Shown here piece after piece: positions 23,565-28,953 of a DNA stretch of 37,414 nt (position 1 is the stretch's first letter; every line of letters begins with the position of its first letter). Origin of the DNA: Clostridia bacterium. GTDB lineage: Bacteria > Bacillota_A > Clostridia > Christensenellales > Aristaeellaceae. The notes under the pieces were generated by a model. It saw only the letters and a list, made by a program, of their open reading frames with translations. It did no database searches and was not told the DNA's origin. The translations under genes and the position numbers were made by a program. The stretch spans positions 1 through 37,414 of the forward strand of contig JAFUPT010000159.1 of the NCBI GenBank assembly GCA_017481065.1, read 5' to 3'.

Positions 23565-23712
23565 GAAGTATAAAAATTCATCACATGGTTTGTATCAAAA
23601 ACTAGGTGATGATGTGGCTAATCCGACATTAGCTAGCATGATTTCACAGATTCCTGCGCGCAGCGAAAAAGCGCCCGCAACAACTGAAAGCCTGAATGCA
23701 GTATGTCATCTG

Positions 23713-24729
23713 TTATCTCAATTCGATGGCCGCATCCCATTCAGGCATATAGCCATTTTCACCTTCGGTTCGGGGCACAATATACAGTTTGTCTGGTAGA
23801 TGGTTGATAAATTCCGCAGTCTTTGTCAACCGATATGCCCAGCGCCCATCTTCCATTTCAAACGGCTCGTCGTCAAACGTGCCGCCACCCACCCGGATCC
23901 ATTCGCAAGTCACTTCGCCGGGCACCTCCAGGAGTTCGAAATCCCACTCCCATGAGGGTTCAGCCAGCGCTGCTTCCCTGGTATCGAATATGCGCAGTAT
24001 GGTAAAGATACCATTCGACAGCGATAACTGCGCATTTTCCACGCGAAGCGTGCTGTCCCGCCACTCGGTCTCAATGGGAAATTCCAGACGCAAGAGCTCG
24101 GGTGCGGTGCTTCGGGGCAGCTCTATCGTAAATATCTCAGAGCATAATGCTGGGGATGCTTCATCGTCGTTCACAGCCGACGCGCCCGATTGCGCTGACT
24201 GTGCTGCGGCGATATCCATCTCGCCTATCGCATACTCAGAATATTCGATGCTGAGTTCGACCGTATCTCCGTTCAGATCCGGTATCATCAGCATCGCCAT
24301 ACCTGTTTTCATCTCTCCGGGGCGCAATACCACGCCGTTGAGCGAGTGTACACTGTACGCGCCAGTCTCGCCGTCTGCATGCATCCAGCCTTCGCCCAGC
24401 TGGCGAGGTTCACCGGATATGTTCTCAATCGACCACTCCAGCGCACACAGGTTGTTCACAGAAATTCCCCGCAACGCCGTGAATCGCAGGCCGTTTTTCT
24501 CTTGCGTCATATTCAGAGACATGGCGTAGCTCATGACCAGCTCCTGATATGCACGATTTTCAGTTGGCTGTTCCCAGATCAGGTCGCTCTTGTCAAAATC
24601 AGGCTGCTGGGCGATCTCGGGATTCAGACAGATGCGGTATAAAAACATCTGTTCCAGTCTTGCATCTTCCTCAGCCAGAGCACAACCAAAGATAAGCAGC
24701 GCAAACATCAAGCATATACATCTTTTCAT
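23713..24729 (-). CDS. Exported protein of unknown function
   Basis: A 338-residue protein with a signal peptide (MKRCICLMFALLIFGCALA); cleavage after ALA is likely, and the Cys in IFGC also makes a lipoprotein possible. The mature part is acidic and predicted beta-rich, with immunoglobulin-like stretches (LEWSIENISGEPRQLGEGW, LRPGEMKTGMAML). I do not recognise the family. The start at 24729 has AAGGAGG 7 bases upstream; the frame stays open to 25041 but that part lacks a ribosome site and spans the promoter. A sigmaE-like promoter at 24758-24787 suggests it is produced in response to envelope stress. Confidence 0.82.
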   Translation of the reverse strand: MKRCICLMFALLIFGCALAEEDARLEQMFLYRICLNPEIAQQPDFDKSDLIWEQPTENRAYQELVMSYAMSLNMTQEKNGLRFTALRGISVNNLCALEWSIENISGEPRQLGEGWMHADGETGAYSVHSLNGVVLRPGEMKTGMAMLMIPDLNGDTVELSIEYSEYAIGEMDIAAAQSAQSGASAVNDDEASPALCSEIFTIELPRSTAPELLRLEFPIETEWRDSTLRVENAQLSLSNGIFTILRIFDTREAALAEPSWEWDFELLEVPGEVTCEWIRVGGGTFDDEPFEMEDGRWAYRLTKTAEFINHLPDKLYIVPRTEGENGYMPEWDAAIELR

Positions 24730-24757
24730 TGCATTTCCTCCTTGCCATGTATAAAGC

Positions 24758-24787
24758 TTTAGACTAAGGGATGCGATGGAAAGTTCC
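24758..24787 (-). promoter_or_regulatory. SigmaE-like promoter of the exported protein gene
   Basis: On the minus strand GGAACTT (24781-24787) and GTCTAAA (24758-24764), with 18 bases between GGAAC and GTCTAA. GGAACTT is identical to the -35 box of the E. coli RpoE consensus and of the promoter at 26025. The start codon is about 30 bases further on. Confidence 0.65.
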
Positions 24788-24860
24788 GGAAACACCTTGT
24801 GTAAGCTAAGATTCATCTTCAAAGGTGGACAGGAAGTAACGGTGTGAAAATGAAGCCGTG

Positions 24861-24936
24861 AAATAATGCACACCCCTTGCAGCGGGGCACAGGCCATAGA
24901 ACCGCCCAAGCAAGGGGGGTGCATTATTTTGTTTTT
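24861..24936 (+). ncRNA. Long stem-loop with T-run, possible structured RNA
   Basis: Arms 24861-24880 and 24910-24929 pair over 20 positions with one mismatch (AAATAATGCAC, then CCCCTTGC, with their complements). The 29-base apical part may fold further by GCGG/CCGC. On the plus strand the stem is followed by TGTTTTTC. It stands between the exported-protein promoter and the tRNA-Ser terminator, in a 370-base stretch (24730-25098) with no other gene. No matching RNA family comes to mind and no clear promoter is seen, so it could also be a lone terminator or a relic of a small repeat element. Confidence 0.4.
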
Positions 24937-25044
24937 CGGTGCATCCGGCTTTTTGAAAGAAATCTTCAATATCAAGCCGCTTCGTGTAATCCTGCAAATT
25001 AACCGGCCAGTGGCATTATTCGCTGCCATTTTTGCAGGCAAAGC

Positions 25045-25075
25045 AAAAGACCCACCTTGTTAGGTGAGTCTTTTT
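25045..25075 (-). terminator. Terminator after the tRNA-Ser genes
   Basis: A 12-13 base stem with one mismatch (25045-25057 with 25062-25074) and a 4-base loop. On the minus strand it ends in TCTTTTGCTTT. It closes the two-tRNA transcript. Confidence 0.8.
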
Positions 25076-25098
25076 ATACCAACTAATGTCGGTATTCA

Positions 25099-25190
25099 TG
25101 GCGGAGAAGGAGGGATTTGAACCCTCGCGCCAGTTATCCCAGCCTACTCCCTTAGCAGGGGAGCCCCTTCGGCCTCTTGGGTACTTCTCC
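25099..25190 (-). tRNA. tRNA-Ser (anticodon GCU)
   Basis: A 92-base class II tRNA. The acceptor GGAGAAG pairs with CTTCTCC, followed by G and encoded CCA. The anticodon arm CTCCC-CTGCTAA-GGGAG gives anticodon GCT, for AGC/AGU codons. It has a long variable arm and T-loop GGTTCAAATCC. It lies 22 bases after the next tRNA-Ser in the same transcript. Confidence 0.96.
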
Positions 25191-25212
25191 ACGGCTTACA
25201 AGAATATACAGT

Positions 25213-25301
25213 TGGCGGAGAGAGAGGGATTCGAACCCCCGGTGCCTTTCGACATCACTGGTTTTCAAGACCAGCGCCTTAAACCACTCGGCCATCTCTC
25301 C
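25213..25301 (-). tRNA. tRNA-Ser (anticodon UGA)
   Basis: An 89-base class II tRNA. The acceptor GGAGAGA pairs with TCTCTCC, then G and CCA. The anticodon arm CTGGT-CTTGAAA-ACCAG gives anticodon TGA, for UCN codons. The variable arm is long and the T-loop is GGTTCGAATCC. It is the first gene behind the strong promoter at 25323-25351. Confidence 0.96.
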
Positions 25302-25322
25302 TTGAATCAACCAGCGAGGATT

Positions 25323-25351
25323 ATTATACCAGATTCCCGGCTCCTTGTCAA
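25323..25351 (-). promoter_or_regulatory. Consensus promoter of the tRNA-Ser pair
   Basis: On the minus strand TTGACA (25346-25351), 17 bases, TATAAT (25323-25328), with extended -10 TGG. It matches the sigma-A consensus in every position, as expected for tRNA genes. Confidence 0.95.
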
Positions 25352-25413
25352 TAAGAAAATTGCCTGTTTTCAAATTATTCCTTTGGTTTTACAGTGCCGT
25401 TTTCTGCCAGCCG

Positions 25414-25441
25414 TTGCAAAAGAGGGGATTTTGTGTATAAT
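25414..25441 (+). promoter_or_regulatory. Sigma-A-type promoter of second ECF operon
   Basis: TTGCAA (25414-25419), 16 bases, TATAAT (25436-25441). Unlike the other two-gene ECF operons in this window, this one has a housekeeping promoter in front; the sigmaE-like box lies inside the operon instead. Confidence 0.75.
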
Positions 25442-25473
25442 AGAGTTGAGAAAGAAATGAAGGAGGGGCACCG

Positions 25474-26052
25474 TTGGAATACAACGAGCAAAAATTGATC
25501 GAACGCGCATCCGGCGGAGATCCATCGGCTTTTAACCAGCTGATGGCGGCCCATGAAAAGCGCATGTATGCGGTGGCGCTGCGCATGTTTTCCAACCGGG
25601 AGGACGCGCAGGACTGCCTGCAGGAGGCCATGCTCCGAGTCTACCGCTCCATCGGCGGCTTTAAGGGGCAATCCAGCTTCTCCACCTGGGTTTACCGGAT
25701 TACCATGAATACCTGCCTGGATGAGCTCCGGCGCAAAAAGAATAAGCAGAATACTTCGTTGGATGGCCTGCTGGATATGGGCTGGTCGCCCACGGATGAG
25801 GGCGATGTGCCGGAGAAGCACGCAGTGCGCTCCGAGCTGCGGCGGGAAATACGCAGTGCGATACGGGAATTGCCCGAGGATATGCGTTCCGCCGTGGTGC
25901 TGCGGGATATACAGGGCTTTTCCTACGATGAAATTGCGCAGATGCTGGAAGTGAACGTGGGCACCATAAAATCCCGCATCAGCCGGGCCCGCGAAAAATT
26001 GCGGGGAAAATTGCAAGAAAAACCGGAACTTTTTGACACCGATCACGTCTAA
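25474..26052 (+). CDS. ECF sigma factor, SigW/RpoE-like
   Basis: A 192-residue ECF sigma factor. Region 2 is complete (SAFNQLMAAHEKRMYAVALRMF, DAQDCLQEAMLRVYRSIGGF, SSFSTWVYRITMNTCLDELRR) and region 4 has ELPEDMRSAVVLRDIQGFSYDEIAQMLEVNVGTIKSRISRAREKL, the pattern of RpoE/SigW-type sigmas. The start codon is TTG at 25474, supported by AGGAGGGG 5 bases upstream and lack of other good starts. The zinc anti-sigma gene follows after 30 bases, with its own sigmaE-like promoter overlapping the last codons and stop of this gene. It is the best candidate in the window to read the five GTCTAA promoters. Confidence 0.94.
   Translation: MEYNEQKLIERASGGDPSAFNQLMAAHEKRMYAVALRMFSNREDAQDCLQEAMLRVYRSIGGFKGQSSFSTWVYRITMNTCLDELRRKKNKQNTSLDGLLDMGWSPTDEGDVPEKHAVRSELRREIRSAIRELPEDMRSAVVLRDIQGFSYDEIAQMLEVNVGTIKSRISRAREKLRGKLQEKPELFDTDHV
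26025..26052 (+). promoter_or_regulatory. SigmaE-like promoter inside the end of the ECF sigma gene
   Basis: GGAACTT (26025-26031), 15 bases, GTCTAA (26047-26052). This equals the E. coli RpoE consensus boxes and spacing. The final TAA of the -10 is the stop codon of the sigma gene. It would raise anti-sigma, SIMPL and DUF896 gene expression when an RpoE-like sigma is free. Confidence 0.7.
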
Positions 26053-26082
26053 GGATCAGATAAGGGGAAAGGGGGCTTTATC

Positions 26083-26796
26083 ATGAGCTGTGAAGAAGCG
26101 CGCATGCTGCTGGATGCGTTCGTCGATGGCGAGCTGACTGCTGAACAGGAAAGCGCACTGATGGATCATGTAAATGCCTGTGAAGCATGCAAGCATGAGT
26201 TCGATGCGGCGGTGCTGCTGCGCGATGTGCTTGGGGATATGGATGATGATATCGCCGTGCCGCTGGAGGCGCAGGCGGCCTGGCGGAATGCCGTTCGCCA
26301 GGAGGCGAAGAAGCGGAACATGAAAAAGTGGACGCGCTGGGCATATGCCGCTGCTGCGGCGCTGGTTTTGGTTGTGGGCTGCACGGCCGCACTGAATGCG
26401 GATAAACCCGGCGAAGCGGCGCTGCCCCAGCAGAAGGCGCTGGTTCTCAATGCTGAAAACGGCCTGATCGCCAAGGATGGCGCGGAGGAACAGCTTGTTT
26501 CCGCCGCCAGCCTCGATGAGAGCTATTCGGCATGGAAGAAATTTGAAGCGGAGGATATCGAATCCGCCTGCGGCACCATTGAATTGCTCGCAGCTGAGTA
26601 TAGCGGAAGCTGCTTCGTTGAAACCCAGCAGGAGGGCCAGACGGCCATCTGCCGTATCGAGCTGCCACGCGACTACATGGAGGATTTCCTCGCTGCTGTC
26701 AGCCGCATCGGTACGGAGCTGGATTCCGAAACCATGGAATCCGGCAGCGAAACTGCTGTGATTTACATCCAGCTGGACAAAACTACTGCTGAATAA
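26083..26796 (+). CDS. Zinc-binding anti-sigma factor (RsiW-like, ZAS domain)
   Basis: A 237-residue membrane anti-sigma. The ZAS motif is intact: Cys3, His29, Cys33 and Cys36 (HVNACEAC). A membrane helix spans about residues 86-104 (WAYAAAAALVLVVGCTAAL), followed by an outer domain of about 130 residues, including AAEYSGSCFVETQQEGQTAICRIELP, resembling the DUF4349-like sensor fold, though this is uncertain. It would hold the ECF sigma at the membrane until signal-driven release, perhaps by proteolysis. GGGGG stands about 8 bases before the ATG. Confidence 0.9.
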   Translation: MSCEEARMLLDAFVDGELTAEQESALMDHVNACEACKHEFDAAVLLRDVLGDMDDDIAVPLEAQAAWRNAVRQEAKKRNMKKWTRWAYAAAAALVLVVGCTAALNADKPGEAALPQQKALVLNAENGLIAKDGAEEQLVSAASLDESYSAWKKFEAEDIESACGTIELLAAEYSGSCFVETQQEGQTAICRIELPRDYMEDFLAAVSRIGTELDSETMESGSETAVIYIQLDKTTAE

Positions 26797-26808
26797 GGAG
26801 GAAAGCCT

Positions 26809-27522
26809 ATGAAGCGCATATTTTCCATCTGTCTCGTGCTCGCCATGTTGCTTGGCTGCAGCGCGCTGGCGGGCGTACCCCTGAATGTGACCGGCAGCGG
26901 CACGATTTACATGGAAGCCGACCTCGTGAGCGCATCCCTGGGCGTGAACATGAGCGGCGAGGATCTGGAAGTTCTGCAGAAACAGGTGAACGAGACGGTT
27001 GCCGCCATCTGTGAGGCTTTGGTTGCCGCCGGGCTCGATGAAAAGAGCATCGCCACCAATTACCTCTATATTTCCCCGCGCTACGATTATTCCGGGGAAA
27101 CGGAGGCCATCATCGGCTACTCCATCAACAATACCCTGTCCATCCGCACGGAGGACATCGCGAACATCGGCGCTTACATCGACGCTGCCTTTGCCGCCGG
27201 CGCAAACACCTTCGATTCCATCGAATTTACTGTGAAGGATGACAGTGAGGCCCGCAGGCAGGCGCTCACCCTCGCCGTGGAGGATGCCCGCGCCAAGGCT
27301 GAGACCATCGCCGCGGCCGCCGGAAAGCAGCTCAATGGGATACTGAGCATTTCCGAGGGCAGCCAGTCGGATTATTCCTGGTACAACAGCACCTCCGGCA
27401 GCGTGCGTTACGACATGGCTGCGGAGTCCGTCGCCGGGGCAGGCACCACCGTGCGCGCAGCCCAGGTGAAGGTGACTGCCGATGTGCAGGTTACCTATGA
27501 TATGGTAGGAAATGTGTATTAA
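26809..27522 (+). CDS. Exported SIMPL-domain (DUF541) protein
   Basis: A 237-residue protein with a signal peptide (MKRIFSICLVLAMLLGCSALAG; either cleavage after ALA or lipid attachment at Cys17). The mature part is a SIMPL/DUF541 domain: LNVTGSGTIYMEADLVSASLGV at the start, TNYLYISPRYDY, IGYSINNTLSI, and the terminal VKVTADVQVTYDM. These proteins are periplasmic or surface-located in many bacteria and are linked to oxidative and envelope stress (for example E. coli YggE). AGGAGG lies 6-7 bases before the ATG. It is in the sigma/anti-sigma operon, fitting an envelope-stress role. Confidence 0.9.
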   Translation: MKRIFSICLVLAMLLGCSALAGVPLNVTGSGTIYMEADLVSASLGVNMSGEDLEVLQKQVNETVAAICEALVAAGLDEKSIATNYLYISPRYDYSGETEAIIGYSINNTLSIRTEDIANIGAYIDAAFAAGANTFDSIEFTVKDDSEARRQALTLAVEDARAKAETIAAAAGKQLNGILSISEGSQSDYSWYNSTSGSVRYDMAAESVAGAGTTVRAAQVKVTADVQVTYDMVGNVY

Positions 27523-27537
27523 AGGGGTAGATTACAA

Positions 27538-27750
27538 ATGGAACGAGCGAACATCGAACGCATCAATGCATTGACCCAGATTTCCAGCGAGCGCGAGCTC
27601 ACTCCCGAGGAGCAGAAGGAGCGCGAGGAGCGCCGCGCAGCATATCTCAAGGCATTCCGAGCCCAGATGCGCGGCCAGCTGGAGAACACCGTGGTGGAAT
27701 ATCCCGATGGCAGCCGCGTTTCCCTGCGGGAAGCCGCCCAGAAAAAATAA
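27538..27750 (+). CDS. DUF896 family protein (YnzC-like)
   Basis: A 70-residue cytoplasmic protein. The family pattern is clear: RINALTQISSERELTPEEQKEREERRAAYLKAFRAQMRGQLENT, two helices found in YnzC/YneA-operon proteins of Bacillota. In B. subtilis a member lies beside the SOS gene yneA; the role is unknown. AAGGGG is 9 bases before the ATG. It is the last gene of the ECF operon; a weak G-C hairpin (27760-27789) follows and overlaps the next promoter. Confidence 0.9.
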   Translation: MERANIERINALTQISSERELTPEEQKEREERRAAYLKAFRAQMRGQLENTVVEYPDGSRVSLREAAQKK

Positions 27751-27768
27751 AGAATCGCCAACGTCCGC

Positions 27769-27797
27769 TTGCGTTTTTGCGGGCGTTGCGCTATAAT
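27769..27797 (+). promoter_or_regulatory. Promoter of the free-standing DUF1292 gene
   Basis: TTGCGT (27769-27774), 17 bases, TATAAT (27792-27797). An inverted repeat AACGTCCGC/GCGGGCGTT (27760-27788) encloses the -35 box. Confidence 0.7.
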
Positions 27798-27845
27798 GGA
27801 ATGGATCGGGATTCCCGAAATAAATGAGACAAAGGAGCGCGGCAG

Positions 27846-28172
27846 ATGGAAAATATGGAAAAAGATCTTGTCGTGTTTGAGGACGATAAGGGCAACGAGA
27901 TTACCATGGAAGTGCTGGACTACCTGTTCTACGAGGGCAAGGAATATGCCCTGCTTGCTGAAATGAGCGAGAATGAGGAAGCCTGCGAATCCTGTGCAGA
28001 CAAGGAGTGCGAGGGCTGCGACAACCGCCGCGAGGCTTTCGTGATGGAAGTTGTGCCGGTGGGCGAGGACATGGAGGAGTTCGTTCCTGTGGATGAAGCC
28101 CTTGCCGAAAAGCTGATCGACATCATCGAAAATTCCGACTTTGACGAGGAAGAGTACGAGCTGGACGACTGA
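27846..28172 (+). CDS. DUF1292 (YrzB-like) protein with cysteine cluster
   Basis: A 108-residue, strongly acidic DUF1292 protein, paralogous to the C-terminal half of the ruvX fusion. The domain core reads VVFEDDKGNEITMEVLDYLFYEGKEYALL and AFVMEVVPVGEDMEEFVPV, ending LIDIIENSDFDEEE. An insertion in the middle carries CESCADKECEGC, four cysteines that could hold zinc or an iron-sulfur cluster. AAGGAG is 8 bases before the ATG; ATG 27855 is possible. It is a single gene with its own promoter and terminator. The function is unknown. Confidence 0.87.
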   Translation: MENMEKDLVVFEDDKGNEITMEVLDYLFYEGKEYALLAEMSENEEACESCADKECEGCDNRREAFVMEVVPVGEDMEEFVPVDEALAEKLIDIIENSDFDEEEYELDD

Positions 28173-28185
28173 TATCTGTAAAGGA

Positions 28186-28220
28186 AAATGCCCCGATGCA
28201 ATATCGGGGCATTTCTTGCT
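28186..28220 (+). terminator. Terminator after DUF1292 gene
   Basis: AAATGCCCCGAT (28186-28197), 5-base loop, ATCGGGGCATTT (28203-28214), then CTTGCTTTT. Confidence 0.85.
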
Positions 28221-28237
28221 TTTATATGTAGAAAATG

Positions 28238-28489
28238 TTATAATGAAGTGTGAGGCGCAAAGTATTGCTCGGCAGTGTAATCCATGGCGATGGACATGTA
28301 ATTGATGGCGTTGCACACGCTCTCAAACAGCTCATCCAGGTCTGCGCGCCCCTGTTCCCGCAGGAACTGGGTCAGCTTTGTGCCGCCGTTTTCCAAGGTG
28401 TAGTATGCGCCGGTGAGCATCAGGCGCATGAACCGGAGCTTCGCCCGCATCAGGTCGTATTCATCATTGTAATTGTGGATATCGTGCAT
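28238..28489 (-). CDS. Small helical protein of unknown function
   Basis: An 83-residue protein predicted to be mostly helical (DEYDLMRAKLRFMRLMLTGAYYTLENGG, then DLDELFESVCNAINYMSIAMDYTAEQYF). No membrane segment, signal or motif is recognised. The start at 28489 is chosen because GGAGGG lies 7 bases upstream; the longer frame overlaps the promoter. A perfect consensus promoter drives it, with two palindromes in the promoter. It is divergent from a small putative ribbon-helix-helix protein; a regulatory or toxin-antitoxin-like pairing is possible but unproven. Confidence 0.75.
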   Translation of the reverse strand: MHDIHNYNDEYDLMRAKLRFMRLMLTGAYYTLENGGTKLTQFLREQGRADLDELFESVCNAINYMSIAMDYTAEQYFAPHTSL

Positions 28490-28517
28490 GCGCTGTCCCT
28501 CCTTGGTTGATGTAGAT

Positions 28518-28546
28518 ATTATACCAAGGGTAAACCCATTTGTCAA
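28518..28546 (-). promoter_or_regulatory. Consensus promoter of the 83-residue protein gene
   Basis: On the minus strand TTGACA (28541-28546), 17 bases, TATAAT (28518-28523). All twelve consensus bases match, so it should be strong unless repressed. Confidence 0.9.
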
Positions 28547-28557
28547 GGGTATACCTT
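28528..28557. promoter_or_regulatory. Palindromes in the divergent promoter (putative operators)
   Basis: GGGTAAACCC (28528-28537) lies in the spacer and AAGGGTATACCTT (28545-28557), a near-palindrome, touches the -35 box. Both share the half-site GGGTA. Their spacing suggests two dimers of a small DNA-binding protein, perhaps the product of the gene at 28585. Confidence 0.55.
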
Positions 28558-28584
28558 TGATTTTTGTGAGAAAAGAGGAAGATT

Positions 28585-28794
28585 ATGCCCTACAAGCAGG
28601 ATCCGCAGTCTATTGAAGCGTGGCAGAAGGAGAATGTGGAGCGCATTACGATCAAACCAAACAAGAAGAAGCATATCACGGAGCGGATTCAGCTTGCAAT
28701 CGATATGGGCGTGGCCAAGAACCGGCAGAATTACATCGTTGAAGCCATCCTGAAACAGCTGGATGCGGACGGCATTCCTGAAATCGAAGAATAA
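28585..28794 (+). CDS. Small protein, possible ribbon-helix-helix DNA-binding protein
   Basis: A 69-residue protein. A short beta-strand-like stretch ERITIKPNKKKHITERI is followed by two helices (QLAIDMGVAKNRQNYIVEAILKQLD), a layout compatible with CopG/Arc ribbon-helix-helix proteins: strand, helix A, turn, helix B. AGAGGA lies about 5 bases before the ATG. It is transcribed away from the 83-residue gene, with palindromes between. The DNA-binding role is inferred from shape and context; the sequence is not close to a family I can name. Confidence 0.7.
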   Translation: MPYKQDPQSIEAWQKENVERITIKPNKKKHITERIQLAIDMGVAKNRQNYIVEAILKQLDADGIPEIEE

Positions 28795-28820
28795 CAGCTC
28801 ATCCGTCAGACGAAAGCCTG

Positions 28821-28841
28821 TCCCCTTCGGGGGATTTTTTT
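28821..28841 (+). terminator. Terminator after the small ribbon-helix-helix-like gene
   Basis: TCCCC, TTCG loop, GGGGA, then seven T residues (28835-28841). A short stem but an ideal T-run. Confidence 0.8.
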
Positions 28842-28895
28842 GTCTGTCATCCTATTATATGGCGGCGATGATAGAAAACACCAGGAGTATAAAAC

Positions 28896-28923
28896 TTGAT
28901 TTTTAACGAGTGTTATGTATAAT
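28896..28923 (+). promoter_or_regulatory. Promoter of lon
   Basis: TTGATT (28896-28901), 16 bases, TATAAT (28918-28923). No CIRCE or CtsR-type repeat is seen near it. It excludes the ATG at 28915, which lies across the -10 box. Confidence 0.75.
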
Positions 28924-28953
28924 AGAAAAAGAGTCTATTCGGAGGATAAACCA

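Larger units (their letters stand above)
23373..23712. other. AT-rich intergenic region upstream of the XRE gene
   Basis: This 340-base gap holds the XRE promoter/operator (23394-23418) and a 15-base imperfect hairpin with arms 23523-23537 and 23550-23564 (AAAGGCTCAGAA/TTCTGAGCCTTT core). Short frames across the hairpin encode near-mirror Gln-Lys-Pro-Cys peptides on both strands because of the repeat, and have no ribosome sites. I see no gene here. Confidence 0.6.

Noticed and set aside
23512..23799. 95-codon plus-strand frame after the XRE gene
   Set aside because: Starts inside a hairpin, overlaps the end of the exported-protein gene on the other strand and lacks a ribosome site.
24806..24997. 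63-codon minus-strand frame with TTG start across the long stem-loop
   Set aside because: No convincing ribosome site, no recognisable motif, and half of it lies in the palindrome. Kept as non-coding.
25086..25460. Frames over the two tRNA-Ser genes
   Set aside because: Peptides like AEREGFEPPVPFD and MAEWFKALVLKTSDVE are well-known false translations of tRNA-Ser genes.
28932..28938. GTCTATT before lon as an ECF promoter
   Set aside because: It lies downstream of a good TTGATT/TATAAT promoter and lacks a matching -35 at the right distance.
28861..28953. CIRCE or CtsR control of lon
   Set aside because: GAGTG occurs once (in AACGAGTGTTA) but there is no TTAGCACTC partner, and no tandem GGTCAAA repeat is present.
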